DNA of 64,000 nucleotides from Cladocopium goreaui (lineage: Eukaryota > Sar > Dinophyceae > Suessiales > Symbiodiniaceae): contig CAMXCT020001624.1 in the NCBI GenBank assembly GCA_947184155.2, positions 385,001-449,000 on the forward strand, in the 5' to 3' direction. Each line of letters starts with the position of its first letter. The first letter of the stretch is position 1. Positions 10,378-23,584 of the stretch are shown here, one piece after another. The notes under the pieces were generated by a model, which did no database searches, had not been told where the DNA came from, and saw nothing but the letters and a program-made list of their open reading frames with translations. The position numbers and the translations under genes are program-made.

Positions 10378-12131
10378 GAGCACTCGAAGGAAGGCAGTGT
10401 TTCTCCTACATCTCTTGATTTGGTCAGATCATGGAGTTTCAGCCATTCGTGATGCACACATGAATGAGGTCGATGGGCAGCAAGCAGCCTTTTGCTGCCT
10501 TGAGATGACCTGCAAAAAGCATTAAAGGTGTTCTATGATGTTCTACGGTTTTTATCTTCATAGTTTAATAGCAGTCCCATGATAGACATACTCCAGCACA
10601 AACTGGTGTGCTTTTGTGAGCTTTTTGCATTTTGTGGGACTGTTTTTCAAACCCTACTTCAAAACAGGGAGCGATATGGTCCAAGTATACCATGCGATGA
10701 AGAATGCACGGTGCTGAACTCCATGACAGATGTGCTGGTAATCATAGATAGTCATCAGAATATTCCAAAACCCGGTCAAGATGACAACAGTGAGCATAAC
10801 GGTTGTGACAGGCTTTTTCGAATCTGGACTTCGACGCGGATCAAGAAGACTCCGCAGCTCGCCTGGCAGAAAACCCTTTTTGAAATTCGCTGATTTGGTG
10901 GTTCGTTTTGCTTCCTATTCATATTCCCTCCTCAGCCTGTCAGCTGTCTCTATTCGAATCTTGGTCGCGCATGAGTGAGGGCTCCAAGATGTTCTTGCAT
11001 TTATATAATATATGTAACAGTACTAGTATATGTAGTGTGTGTGTGTGTGCTAAAGTGACTCCTTGGGCTATCAATCAGAATATATTATATAATAATATAT
11101 ATATTATATATATAATGTAATATATAATATATTTAATATATATAATATTATATATATATATATTATATTTATATTCTATTATATTTATATTATGTTATAT
11201 TATATTATATTATACATGTATATTATATTGTGTATATATAAATATATCAGAACGCTAATCTGTCAAGTGTTGACATAAATCAGACTTCAAGCGTGGGCCA
11301 AGCCTAGCAATGACAAAATCTCAGGCACAAGATGATGCCGAGCTTGATGATTTCGGAGTGGTGCTTTGGGCTGCAATACTTGATGCGTGCGGGCAAGAGA
11401 CAGGAATACGACCTCTGCTGTGAATTCCGGGTCTATCCGGGTCTGAACTTGATGTGGATTGTTGTGGGTTCTGTTTGAGCCATTTCAAGCGTCCACGACA
11501 GTCCAGATTTTGAATGTCAGCATAACTAAATATAATTAAGAGATTTAGACGCTTTTGGGGATACAGGAACACTCTCAGATATTCCGCAGCTTGTGTTATC
11601 TCATCTTATCTTGTTGGTTGTGATGCTTTTGACATGGCGGTTGGATTTGAGGACTTCAGAATCTCCAGCGGGTCACTGCTGGAAACGAGCATTGCAACTC
11701 GTTTGCATAATCCCCGCTGGAAGTTTGGCGGTTCATCATTTCAAGAAACATTGGCTGCTTGGGGGGTCAAACAGGTCCTAATTGGGAAAGAGAAGAACAC
11801 TGGACTGGACTTGGCCTTTTCACCCCGTTTCTCCTTGTCAACATTGCATTGCCTTTGCTCGAGTTAACTTCACATTCGGATCAATTGCCAAATATAGTGG
11901 GATACAGTATACGCCTCTGTGACTTTGGCCGCCCTAAATCGTCTATAATCTTCTCTCCTGGTTGCTGCTTAAACGTAGGCTGGCGCAGCCCTGCTGACCG
12001 CAGAAGTTGCTGTAAGCTCTTCGGAGATGGTTGCAAGGAGCCTATCGGCTAGTATCGACAGTGGCAGGGCTCCAGAAGACATGTCGGCCATCTCAGGGCC
12101 ATCTCATGGATATATGATATCGTATCGTTGA
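10378..12131 (+). CDS. unknown multi-exon gene (candidate exons)
   Basis: Five open segments each begin in phase 0 after AG|G: 10378-10452 (EHSKEGSVSPTSLDL; strong pyrimidine tract TTTCCTCCACAG), 10812-10883 (AFSNLDFDADQEDSAARLAE), 11325-11423 (AQDDAELDDFGVVLWAAILD), about 11652-11775 (SSGSLLETSIATRLHNPRWK then FGGSSFQETLAAWG) and 11979-12131 (AGAALLTAEVAVSSSEMVAR). The last has an excellent acceptor. Several reach a stop shortly after the last plausible residue, so donors (perhaps GC or GA) must lie just before those stops, or these are ends of different transcripts. No family was recognised. Confidence 0.36.
11084..11252. repeat. AT-rich microsatellite cluster
   Basis: Long TA/TAT-rich tract, probably intronic. 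Confidence 0.9.
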
Positions 12132-12470
12132 ATCAATCTGATGAGTTTGACACACATGTTTGCGTGGTTGCATGTCCTGGGCTGGTGAGCAGGACGCGAA
12201 TGAATGTGGCCATCAGTGGCCTTGTTGCGAGCACCAAAGAAATTACGCGCCTACTGTAACTTGGACAGCTGGAAGATGTTAGAAGTTGGAAAAGTGAAAC
12301 TTCGACATATCGTTTTCTACGCCTCCTCCAGTTACCTTGTTTCAGACCGAAACTTGATGTAATCGCCCCTTATCGTGCTCCAAGCACTACACTTGGAAGA
12401 GAAATCAGAAGACCATGATTTATATTATATAAATTATAAACCTCCGACGCGCGCATGAGAACTTGGGAAG
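12132..12470. other. nothing supported
   Basis: No convincing exon, repeat or RNA gene was seen. Confidence 0.4.
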
Positions 12471-12583
12471 GCTCCAGTGGCCTTTCAAATCTCAGGAAGG
12501 ATGAGGCCACGGAAGTGCTCAATCTACTGGAAGAGACCGAGGAGAGCAGCGTCCAGTTGCAACTGTGTTATCCAAGATATTGA
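12471..12583 (+). CDS. putative exon, acidic helical peptide
   Basis: After GGGAAG|G (phase 1) the frame encodes SSGLSNLRKDEATEVLNLLE then ETEESSVQLQLCYP before TGA at 12581. It is leucine/glutamate-rich and probably helical. It may be an upstream exon of the gene ending at 13511. Confidence 0.36.
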
Positions 12584-13079
12584 AGCCAAGACTCTGTCTG
12601 TAGAGTGCTTCAGGCACCATGCCATGAATCTAACCGCTGAACTATCTTACCTGGGACAGGCGGACAGAAAGCGGTGGCACGTGTCATAGTCCTGACTTAC
12701 AATGACTTACAGCACACAGCGTTGAATGAAATCACCTCCCAGATTCCAAGATCCAGGAATTTCATGAAATTTCCGGGTTGTTAGGTTCATGGAGCACGGC
12801 AGGCAAAATGCATTTCATACCCCAGTCAAGTTCCTTCGCAGGCAGCAAGTTCAGATTACAATCGAACTCCGACAGATCAGAAGGTGGGCAGCCTATCGGA
12901 TGGTCAGGAATGATTTTTTTCGATTTTTTGGGGCATTCACCATCATTTAATACCTACTAGTACCTGTCCCGAGAATCCTCCAAACCATCCAATCCAAAGC
13001 TTCGATGTTTGTTATGTTCCTGCTGATGGCAGTGAATGTGAGGGTGAGATGGTGAGTTATAGATGTTATAGTGAGTTGA

Positions 13080-13100
13080 TGTGTGGGTGTGTGTGTGTGT
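13080..13100. repeat. (GT)n microsatellite
   Basis: Short GT run. Confidence 0.85.
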
Positions 13101-13198
13101 GCTTGTGTACTTTTGAATGTGCAGCAGGAAATCTGCACAGACGGAGACATTTGCCAAGAGTAGTATGCAAGGGTTGCCTCACGTTCTTTGACCTTTCA

Positions 13199-13511
13199 AG
13201 TGGTGCCGAGGTCATTGATAAGGCCCTGGAAGTGTCGAAAAAGATGGTGGATGTTCTTGGTATCTCGACTGCTTTCAGTCTTTAATTTACTGTAAGTACT
13301 CAGTTCCATTGAGGGCCAGGGCCTCCGCGAGGGTGTAGGATTTGTCCAGATTCTCGACCTCGGGCACGCGGCAGCACCCAGCCGCACCCAGCTTAGTTTT
13401 GCCATGCTCTTTGATTGTGCTTCAGCTGCAAGAGCAGGAAAGGCCAAAGCAAGTGACGCTGCCATCAAAGAAAATCTTCGAAGCTTGGTGGCCAATGCTT
13501 GGAACTCGTGA
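13199..13511 (+). CDS. 3' end of an unknown gene (two exons)
   Basis: Exon to 13259 encodes SGAEVIDKALEVSKKMVDVL and ends G|GTATCT in phase 1. A 79-bp intron (13260-13338) ends TGTAG|GA. Exon 13339-13511 continues in frame (GFVQILDLGHAAAPSRTQLS, then DAAIKENLRSLVANAWNS) to TGA. The phase-exact join of two well-composed segments is the main support. The 5' limit of the first exon is uncertain: several AG acceptors lie between 13123 and 13198. The product looks helical and Ala/Lys-rich. No family was recognised. Confidence 0.45.
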
Positions 13512-14399
13512 CTGGTGAAAGACTCTGTAGGGCAAGAGGCAACAGCTGAGCTATTGATAGGAGTAGTAGCGCATAGTAGTGCATCATCAATTTGCCCAAA
13601 GCACAATCACGAGATATATGTATTATATATTATATCCAGATATTTCAATTTCATTGTATAATCATATTCAGCCTTAGCCTGTGTTGAACGTTGATAGATT
13701 CCCAGTTGATTGGAACATGCCTGCACAGCCCCCATATATTTCTGATCGTACGATTTTTTCTACTAATATGTATGCTGCATACCTGGAGCTTGGAAAAGAC
13801 GCAAATAACTGTCCTTGTGCAAGATTTCTGACGAGGGGATACATTGGGGGATTTCTATGGATTCCTTGCGAAGGATCTGCAACTGTGCATTTTTTGAATA
13901 TTGTGGTCAATTTTTTGTATTTGGCACCTTTCGAAAAAAGGGCAGAAATTTCCGCGAAAAGGGCGGAAATACCCAGGCAGAGTCAGCATGACTGTAGAAT
14001 GAACACATTCATGTTCTTCGGAAATGGACATTCATGTTTATTTTGAAATGGAAAAATATATGACGGAAATATACGGAAATCACACCAAAATCTGCCCTGG
14101 ACGGAAATGTGTACAGTAACCAATGAATATGGTCCTTGGATTTGATGATATTGTGGTACTTTTGCTGCCAGAGCTTTCTCCGTTTATCATTCACCTACGT
14201 TGATTTTTTATTTGGATGGCTATTTAGCTTCTCTCTCTATTCCTGTCCGAAGCAAGGAGCTTTGGGATCGACACATTGTGTGTGAAGTTTCTCTTAGTCC
14301 TTGGTTGTGTTCACCTGAGTGCTCAACCTTTAGTGAAGGGGTAGGCTGGCTGTCTGTTTTGAGGGAGGTTGAGGTGCATGCGAAGCCGGGCCCAATAAG

Positions 14400-17300
14400 G
14401 GTTTGGCGGGGTGGCGTCGCCGAAGGTCCGTGTGGAGGGCGCAGTCAAAACAAATGAATATGAAGGTATGGTATGGTTCTTATCATCTCTCATCCTGAAA
14501 CTGGATTGTCTTTTTCTGGAGGTTTTGTGTTGGATGACGGGAGCAGATACCCGGACTAAGCCTGCATTCGCACTGCACGTTGCTCACAGGATAGCAGAAA
14601 ACAGAACAGAGAATATCAATGTAAAAGCCCAAGCGGATCATGTTTGTTGAAACATATGTGGCGTCAAAATGACTTTGGTCCCTAAAAATCCTTCTCACTG
14701 CACAACGATCTCCTGTCCGTGGACTTTGCCTGTGCCCGGTAGCATTCCTCAGGACAAACAGGGGATCCATTGGTCTACGATGATGGAGTCAACATCTCTG
14801 AGGACACAGATCCAGGCCGGGAGGATGAAAACGCAGGAAAAACCCTTCACATAATGTATTATAATACATGTCAAGAGGATACAATATAGGTATTATATAG
14901 GTCCTATAGGTTTTCTATAGGTACCATGGCCATTTTCCGGAGTGTTTCTGTGGTGTCAAGCTGTGTCCAGAGTACCCCTCGCCAAGGGAAAGAAGTGGGA
15001 GAGTTGACGGAAGGCATTGCCAAGTTGGCGAAGCGGCGTCTTGATTGCACATGGTTGACAAGTCGTGATGTTGCGGTTGTTCTGAGGTAGCCTGTAAACA
15101 AATCAACAGATCTAGAAAAGGCGTATCCCCGGCACTGTTCACGCGATTTCAAGATCTTCAAGGAACCATGTTTGATGCCTGATTTCTGATGGCACCAATC
15201 TGAACCAGGCGTGGTGACGACAAGATGCTCAAGAAAACTGAGGGAAAGCTGCCAGGAGCTGAGCGGATCACGGCTGCCATCTTGATGTGTGCTCTTCATA
15301 GGAACGAACAACTAGATTCTAGATAAACTAGATGACAACAATATAGTCTATAGTAGCGGTGAGAGAAAATTATGCAGCTGCATCAAAATGTACGCGGAAG
15401 GGATTGCAGGGCAGAAAAAAACATTCTCCTTGCTGAGTTTGGAGCACATGTCTGCGGTTCAGAACATGGTGGATGGAGCCCAGGACAGAAATCGGGTGCT
15501 TTTTTTGACCACAGCAAGATGGGAATTTTTGAATTAGATAATTTAGATAGCAATTTATAAATTTTGCATAGCATTCATTCGCTCCCAATGCCACAAAACT
15601 GTCTCAGTCAACCCCATGCTGGATGTTCTGCTCCTTCCCCTGTGTGAGGACACTGCTGAAATTCCAGGCAGCGCCAGAGAGCGAGAGAGAGAGTCACTGT
15701 TAGGGAACATTGAGAAATATTGGGAACATCCTGCTAAAGTTGAACTATGATCTTGAATATAATACGCTGATAGCCGTGCAGGTTTTGCTTGCAGCATGGA
15801 TGCAGCCTTGATGTCGATGATAGGGAATTGCCGTAGCAATAGACTCCGATGCAATAGGGTTCCACTGCGCATCACTGCGCTATTGCAATGAATTCAGATA
15901 AATTCTAAATTGCAAAGTATGATTCAATGTTCCAATGTTCCACTGCCCAGCCTTCAGGTGATGCTCGCGAAGTTTTGGACGACACAGAGGACGACAACCT
16001 CACCGAAGTGGCGAACGATTTGGCTGTTCAGGCGGCAGAAGGTGCCACTGCTGGGGATGCAGCTCAGTATCACAATGTTATGAGTTTCTTGATGCATTGC
16101 CACTTTTCATAGTTTCCCATGCAAGTGTTGTTGCAGTTCCTGCTCCTTTCCTGCGCGCAGAAATACAGGGAACGCAGCCAACATCATGTCCGTGACAATC
16201 AGTGAGAGAGAGAGAGAGACCTGGACTGCCCACGGCAATACAATTGATTCCATTGATTCTTCAACTGACGTTGCCAGGAAATGACGAAGCACCAGAAAAC
16301 TGGGAGGTGGAAGAGCTGGATGTGGATTCCATGGATGCCTTCACTCGAGCTCCTTGGTGGCAGCTGCCAGACCGGTTGCAATGTTGTCCCTTCTAGAGAT
16401 AGGAGTCATGGTACTGCATGCGGATGCAATGATGTTTTTCGGGTTTGAGGAAAGCTGGCGCTTTTTCCGTAAAAGGTTTTGCAATGCTTGCGTTTCATGC
16501 ATGTGTATTAAGATTGTTCATTGGCCTGCCAGGCGGTTGCGTTGAGCAAAAACAGAACTAGTTTCTATGCTCATCCTGTTGCACCTTGTTGCATCGTGTT
16601 GCGCCCGCATCATCCAGTTGCTCCTTGCGATTGGGTGACTTTGGGCAACCGCTGTTTTCCGAAAATATTTGCATTTTTTGCAGCTTGAGACAAATTGAGG
16701 CTAAGCTTTGCGAATTTCTTCCCAGTTTGGACTGCAATGCTTGTGGCGCCAATGCCAGCAGCTCCCCGAACTTGACTGGGCCAGGGCACAGGCGACCGTG
16801 AGGTGAGTCAAGACATGTCAAGACTGTTTCCTTTTCATGGTAGAGAGTCAGAAGATGTCAGAAGCCACCAGCAACATCACCAACTGAGTGTTCGTAGGCT
16901 GGAAGGGCAGGATCACAGTTTAACTTCAACGAGCTCTTTGTTAGAAGTTTCAATAAGTTTCCCCTTTTCCATTTCCTGTTGTTGGCTCAATTTTGCTTAG
17001 CATGGCACACGCACGTGCCGGATGCATCCAATTACTTGACATGCGGCGTGGCCCGAAAGTGAAAAACTATTGCCTTGAAAGCCATTTAGTCCTTGCTTTT
17101 TGGATTTGTTTGATTCTTTTTGGAGTTTGGTATAATTTGGTCCATTTGGATCCATTTGGTCCATTTTGTTGGACTTCCAAGCCCGTCCAGCACTGCGTCA
17201 ATTAATGTCAATTTGCTCAGGTTTGGCAGAGTATCAAACCTGCGTGGGGAATGAGATCATGCTTTACCAAAAGGAACGAAAACAGAAAGAGCTGAGGACA

Positions 17301-20300
17301 AAATACGGTCGCTTGGAAGTGCTTAGTTGAGCCACGTCCTGGGCGCAAAACTGACAATTACGAAAATTGTCGAAATGATGTTAAGATGATTTAAGATTGC
17401 AAATTGGTGACACGGAAGGACGGGTTCTCGGAGCCTCCACAATGCAAGTCATCCCAATAGACATGTTCGGCATGACCGCAAGCCGTCCCAAAAGTGGGTT
17501 CAATCAACATCCCGAGGAAACGAGGTGGAGCAGACTGTAGAGAATCAGAAGAAGTTCCTTGGAGCGAGAAGATTTTACAATTGCCCCACTTAGTGAATTT
17601 CTGGGCCGGGGGCTTGGTTGTTGAGGGAAAGATAGGGAAGATTGCAGGAATATCTAGTAGTGACTGAGATGCCTTCCAAGCCAGTCAGCCACCAAGGTCC
17701 AGGTGCCATGTTCCTTTTTTTTGGTTAATTTTTGGCAATAAATCAAGCAGATTATGGACTCATACGTCCAGGTACGCTACTCTTTCTGATAAACATTTGG
17801 AAACAAACGCACAAAGACCTGCCATGCCCGACCCGCTTCACTGATTTTGCTTTTTGTGTGTTTTTTAATGCTCACTTGAACGCTTCTGGGTCCGGGTACC
17901 AGCCTGCAAGATTCCATCAGGATCAAGAAACTCAAGCGAGGGGCACTTCTGGCTGCACATGACGCATTTCAGCCACTTGCCAAATGCAGTTTCCATATTT
18001 TTTTTGAGGACTTTACCGATGTTTACAGATGTTTACAGGGTGTCAGTGCGGAGATTCTTGCCGCTTGGCGTGGGCCGGTGAGCTTCCAAGTGGTCCAAGG
18101 ATTTGGGGCGTTCACCGAAACTGGGCTCGTTGGACTTCCGATCCAATGTGGCCATTGGAAGCTCTGAAAGGCGACTCCGAGTCCATCCGAGTCCAAAAGG
18201 CTTCTGGAAATAGATTCTATATAAGTAGATTCTAAATAGATGAATTTGATACACCCCATAGAGATCCATAGAGCTGCCCCTTTAGTGAGAGTCAGTGAGA
18301 GTGGCGCTTAGCTTGAAAGACTTTTGCAGAAGCAGGGGGAGCGATTTGCAAAGCTTGCTGATCATTGCTGATGCCTCTTCAAGTCATTGAATTTGTTGGA
18401 GTACACTCTGCAACAAGGGGAGCTTCTTTTTGCAGGTGAGCCAGCGAAAGCTGGATGGGATGCCTTCACCGCGGATTCCCAGGCCATTGTCTCAACTCAC
18501 CTCGCTGACTTCCAGACCGAGGCAGTGGCAATTGCCCAGGAGACGGGCCGTGGACTTGATCCAGTTGTTTCATGCTGCTCCGTATGGAGAATATGAAGAG
18601 ATATGGTACCAACATGTACCAACCCGTCCAAACCCCGCATGTCGCATGATGTGCAATGATGCGCCCTGCATATGATCCAACCAGAATCCAACCAGCATGT
18701 TTTTTTGATGTTTTTGGAAATTGTCTTGTCAGGTTGTCATATCTTCCCGCAGGTTTTTAAATTGGGTTTTTCTTACACAGGGAGAACGCATGTTGTTTCT
18801 GCAGGAGGAAGGCATGGCCTCTGCCGATACCGTCTATGCAGGACAGCTGCTGTGTTGAAGGGCCACACGGAACCAATGCTATCAATGGTGTCGCAGGGGC
18901 ACTTACATACACGAAAAAAGAAAGGCTTGGGTCCCATTGTCTAGGGGAGCATTCTGTTTCCTCACAGGGATTAGCACACAGCGGGTTCAGTAGTTCATGC
19001 TGGTGGGGAGGACTGAACCAGAATAAGCGTTGGCTCAAAATGATGAGCGCTCTTTGTGTTGTGAGCCTGTTGGATTCCACAAAGCATTTCAAAATGATGT
19101 GAATATTTTTCAAGCAGATTGAGTAGCAGTAGCATTTATATTTCCTGGTAACCCGTGGTGTTCCATGTTCTAGCATGTTTGCGTCGCTTGTGTGGCTATC
19201 GAGAAGAAATCTGATCAATGCTTCCCTCCTGTCCCTGTCCAGATCACTTGGCACACCATGTCGATGCAGCCACGGAGTTGCAGACTGGAGCAGAAGATCT
19301 TATGGCACAAGGAGCACCCAGTTTGATTGCAATGACATGCAATGACTCTAGGGTTGTTCAAAGGTGTGAAGGCCCACCACCTGACCTCAACTGTGCTTTC
19401 CCTGTACCATCCTGATCCATCCTGATCCATCCTGTACCTCAGGAGCTGAGTTCCAGGCTAGTGGTAGTGATATGATCGGAAACGCCCAGAACAGTAACTC
19501 CGCCAATGCCCAGGGGCTCCAGGGACCTGTTTAGAATCGGCACGTTGAGACTGTCATAGAATCCTATGGACTTGTCATGACTTGTCACTGGCCGGAAAGG
19601 GTTTGTCAGTTTGTCTCTTCTCCAGCTAGTATGGTCGCCTTGCAATCAGCAGTTTCCTTTCCAGATTGGCACCTCAGCTGAGGTATGGCAGAAGCTCAAT
19701 CCATTCAGGCAGACAGCGCGGCTTTGCAGGCCTGGGTGGCAAGGATTCTGGTGATTTCCGGTTTGAAGATTAGTCGAGTCATTCGAGTCAAGACGTGGAA
19801 ATACGGGTACTCCTGATTTTCTTTGGATCAAATCAGCATACATTTGCATGGGGAAGTAAGAGCTCCTTTTACAGAAGCCAGAACGGCAGAAGCCAGAATG
19901 GGTATGGTGGTGCTTGCACACCCATTCTTCTAGTACTTGCCATCTCAGGCATCGGACCTTCATAGTGGTCATCCCAGTATCATTTACTCGAGGCCTGACA
20001 GTTCCACACCTTTATCCTGGGTTGGACCGGAATGCCACATCGCAGGAGAGAATGCAACAGACCGCCCTTGACCTTCAGGCCGTTTGTGAGGGCGGCCAAG
20101 GGTGTGAGATGAAAGAAACGCGGTTTATTTTAGCCATGGTTTCAGCCACCACCAAACGCTCATTTGGATCATTTGGGAAGGTCGAGGTTAGGGACCTTTC
20201 GCCTCCACCACTTGGCAATTAGTTCATTTAAGAACAAAGCCTTTTAGAGGGAAGACGTGATTCTGCTGGAAGGACACCACTATATAACTATATATAGACA

Positions 20301-23300
20301 AACTATGAGACAAAGCAGGACTTAGAGTTCCAAAGAAATTTGCCCGGAGCGTGGTGTGTTTATGCTGCTAGCAACTGCTTGCACCATCCTGCACCAAGAA
20401 TTGATGGCGACTTGCCGATTCAGGTTGAGGTTGACAAGTGCCGGCAGCCCATTAATCCATTGACTGGGCAAACATCATGCAATCCAGATGTGTCTTGCGC
20501 TGCATGGGAGGCATTGAGAGGGCCTGTCCATGCCTCACACAATCGATCATCATGTTGCAAAATGTTACATCAATATAGATCAAAAATCGTATATGTTTAC
20601 ATTTAATGTACATCCAAAGGTTCAACGTATCCCTGACATTTGGATCTGGCCGAGCCCTTCCCAGCCTTCCCAGCCTTCCCAGCCACGTTGTCCTGAGGAA
20701 ATTGCACGTCTCACCGGAGAGATGGACACCCACCAGGAAGAGGCATCAGACATTGCCGATCGTGGGTCTGCACTGGGTGAGGCTGGGAGCAACTGGGGGT
20801 AACTGGGGGCTGATGTTTCAACCCGCTGCGGAGATGTGTAGATTTGATGTTTTGACATGATCTGAATCGATCTGATATGATTTGATTTGATATGTGATTG
20901 GATTATACTTGATGTTATTACATTATTACAATATATTACAATGTTATTTCCTCATATTTGATGTTGGTGGGTGCAAAGTCCTTCTATTCGTCCTTAATTG
21001 ATCTTAACTACATAATTAATAATCAATCCTCGCTACTAGAACCACTGTCCTCCTTCCATATGTGATATTTGTTTCACTGGCTTTTGCTGACAGGAAATGC
21101 AAGCGCACTCTGAGGAGGCTCAGGAAATGGCCGCAGAAGCTGAAGCCATGGCAGCAGATGCCGAAGAATTGACTCTCTCAGCGAACAGGGAAGATGCAAA
21201 GCCTGAGAAGGTAGATACAATAATGTGAGAGGGTATGATACAGTGCTGTAGTCACTTTATGTCACTATAGTGAATGCAAGCAAGATTTGAAATACAAGCA
21301 TAGATGAGGCAGATCTGGATGATCAGATACAAGAGTCTGAGGTAAACCAAGGTGGGGTATGCACATGTATGTGCGCTACAGTGTCATGGAGGATTCTGTG
21401 CCTCAGGTTTTTAGAAATATTTTCAGAGGTAGCTTCCAATAGTTCCGGGTGTCAAACATGGGTTTGGCTGAGTGCAGTTTCGCAAAGAAAGGCGGTCATC
21501 GGCCTTGAATTTGGTGTGCAGCGGGCACTTGCTTGAGCATCCTTTGGTGCTTCGCCATGCTTCGCCATGCTTCGCCATTACCCCTGTTATTCTTCTCCAT
21601 GTCATGCAGCCACCTACCTCCACTGGAGATTGTCCCTATGTTTGTCCACCAAGAATCTACTGCAACAATTGTCCTTAATTACCCAACCAGAGTGTGCCTT
21701 TGGAAATTTTGGAATCTACCAGAGCAACCCTATCCAAAGGGCAGAAACTGCGACTAGACATGACCAGACTTAGACTTGTGCTTGATCTGAGTATGTGACA
21801 ACTGCTGGGCAGCGCCCTCGAGGAAAAACCAGGCCATGACGCTGAAGGACGAAGCGATGGCAGAGCCGCTTCGCTGACATCAATTCCTGTGGGTATCGGC
21901 TGGAAATGGCTGGAAGATGTTTGATGCCAACATATGCCAACTCATGAATGTCCCATCAAGCCCCAAGCACTTTGCACTGGGCGGGCCGAGGTATCTCACA
22001 ATGTTTTTGATGCATAAGCTGTCAGAAAATATCGAACATATGGTAGAGTGATGTAGATAGATCATGATGATTTGATGGTTACTGTATGTTACTGTTGTTT
22101 AGTTTGCTCAATGCTCTTCTTAGACAATCTTCATCGATCTCCATAGAAAGCGGCTGGCCTGGTGACGACCTCTCACTGGCCCATCCAGGTGCCAACCGCC
22201 ATGTCGTGAGGCTTACCTCATCAGAGACCTTGAATGCCGTGGCCGATGAGCTTGTGGACTGCGCAAAGCGCATTGCCCAGAGCATCTGTGCAGCAAGTTA
22301 TGATACAGTAGGATATATGATATATAATGATATATATATATAGATATATATAGTTATATATATATAGATAGATAGATAATGATGTGTATTTAAAAACACA
22401 TATTTACAGCAATCCTTTTTGTCACTATAATGGTTTCTGAGATGGTGGAAGGTAATTAATGATTTGTTGCTTCTGGGGAAAACTTTGGCAAAACAGCTGG
22501 ACGCAACAGGAGCAAACTGACAGCTCAGGAGTGTTGGAGCTTGCTGCTCAGACAGCCAAGCCGCTTGGCACAAAGGGCCTATTCGATTGGTCCAGGCAAA
22601 AGCAAACTAATTTGAGATCCGTAGAAAGCATTTGAATGATTTGTCTCTTACGATGATCCAGCCCGAAACAAACCTCAGTTCCTGTGCCTTATTGAGGTTG
22701 ATTGTGGTTGCCACTAATTATATGATATTAATATGTGCATATATTTATATAATATATATTTACATACAAATCGTATGGAAGAAGCAGATTCATATATTAG
22801 AAAACTGTTCGCAAGGGATCAGCATGATCAACGAACCACCAATGAGCAACCATTGTTGGCAGATCAAAACGGTGCCTACCGCTTGTGAGGTCCATGACCG
22901 AACAGATCCTGGCCTTGGTTCCGGATCTTTTCTTTGCATGCTTAGAGGTGAAGCAGAGGAGACGAGACAGATAGGAGATGGAGTGAAGTAGGGGGTTTCA
23001 AGACCGAACTGAGAATGGATTGGGCAAATATGATTAATCATGCTGCGGATTGATCATAGATTCTTTTGGATGTTGTCCGCCGCATGGCATGCAATTCTGA
23101 AGGCAGCATTGGACATCATTACCGGCTTCGGTTGGATTATCACAGCTGCTCGCTTGAGCTGCTTGGCTGCAATCAGCCGCAGGAGCGCCCACTTCATGAG
23201 GGCAATAATGATGTTGACGGAAGAATGGTTCACTGGTATGATGCTGTATGATCTTACATCTCTTGTTTGCATTGTTTATATTGTGTTGGAGTCTTGGGGG

Positions 23301-23406
23301 TCCTGCTTCTGCTTACATGCTGACAGGCTACAAGCTGGCCAAGTACGCCAGAAAGAAATGGCGCGAGTGGAAAGATTCCAAGAAACAAACCCTGTGTGGC
23401 ACCTAA
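14400..23406 (+). CDS. long multi-exon gene, Ala/Glu-rich helical protein
   Basis: Exons recur through 9 kb and many join in phase: 14400-14465 (SPKVRVEGAVKTNEYEG), 14762-about 14845 (DPLVYDDGVNISEDTDPGRE), 15958-16041 (GDAREVLDDTEDDNLTEVAN), 16278-16374 (NDEAPENWEVEELDVDSMDA), 16684-16797 (LRQIEAKLCEFLPSLDCNAC), 17001 on, 17221-17307 (GLAEYQTCVGNEIMLYQKER), 18436-18581 (EPAKAGWDAFTADSQAIVST), 18781 on (GERMLFLQEEGMASADTVYA), 19243 on (DHLAHHVDAATELQTGAEDL), 19683-19750 (MAEAQSIQADSAALQAWVAR), 20046 on (ERMQQTALDLQAVCEGGQG), 20698-20776 (EEIARLTGEMDTHQEEASDI), 21094-21210 (EMQAHSEEAQEMAAEAEAMA), 21309-21341 (ADLDDQIQESE), 21478-21513 and 22124-22307 (LTSSETLNAVADELVDCAKR). The last pair is 23060-23235 and 23327-23406, joined across a 91-bp intron, with a hydrophobic segment (LDIITGFGWIITAARLSCLA) and a basic tail. 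The helical, acidic composition suggests a scaffold or coiled-coil protein, possibly membrane-anchored. Phase breaks remain at 16797/17221, 20776/21094 and 22307/23060, so this could be more than one gene. Confidence 0.42.
16203..16219. repeat. (GA)n microsatellite
   Basis: Short GA run inside the intron between exons 15958-16041 and 16278-16374. Confidence 0.85.
22318..22377. repeat. AT-rich microsatellite
   Basis: (TATA)n/(GATA)n tract directly after the exon ending at 22307. Confidence 0.9.
22731..22775. repeat. AT-rich microsatellite
   Basis: TA-rich tract, probably intronic. Confidence 0.8.
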
Positions 23407-23584
23407 GCTGAAGATTTGCTTACTAGCATTTGTTTTTCGAAAGTGATTTTGAAATATGCAGGATGAGTTCTTGTTATATTTCTGATATTTTCTGGTGCTG
23501 AATACTGAAACTCATTGGGTCATGCCTACCGCCTTTCGGATAGCGGCACACAGACACTATAAATAGTCATCACTTTTCACCTAG

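Noticed and set aside
19031..19039. TTGGCTCAA resembling the spliced leader
   Set aside because: Nine bases only, inside a presumed intron, with no downstream start codon context.
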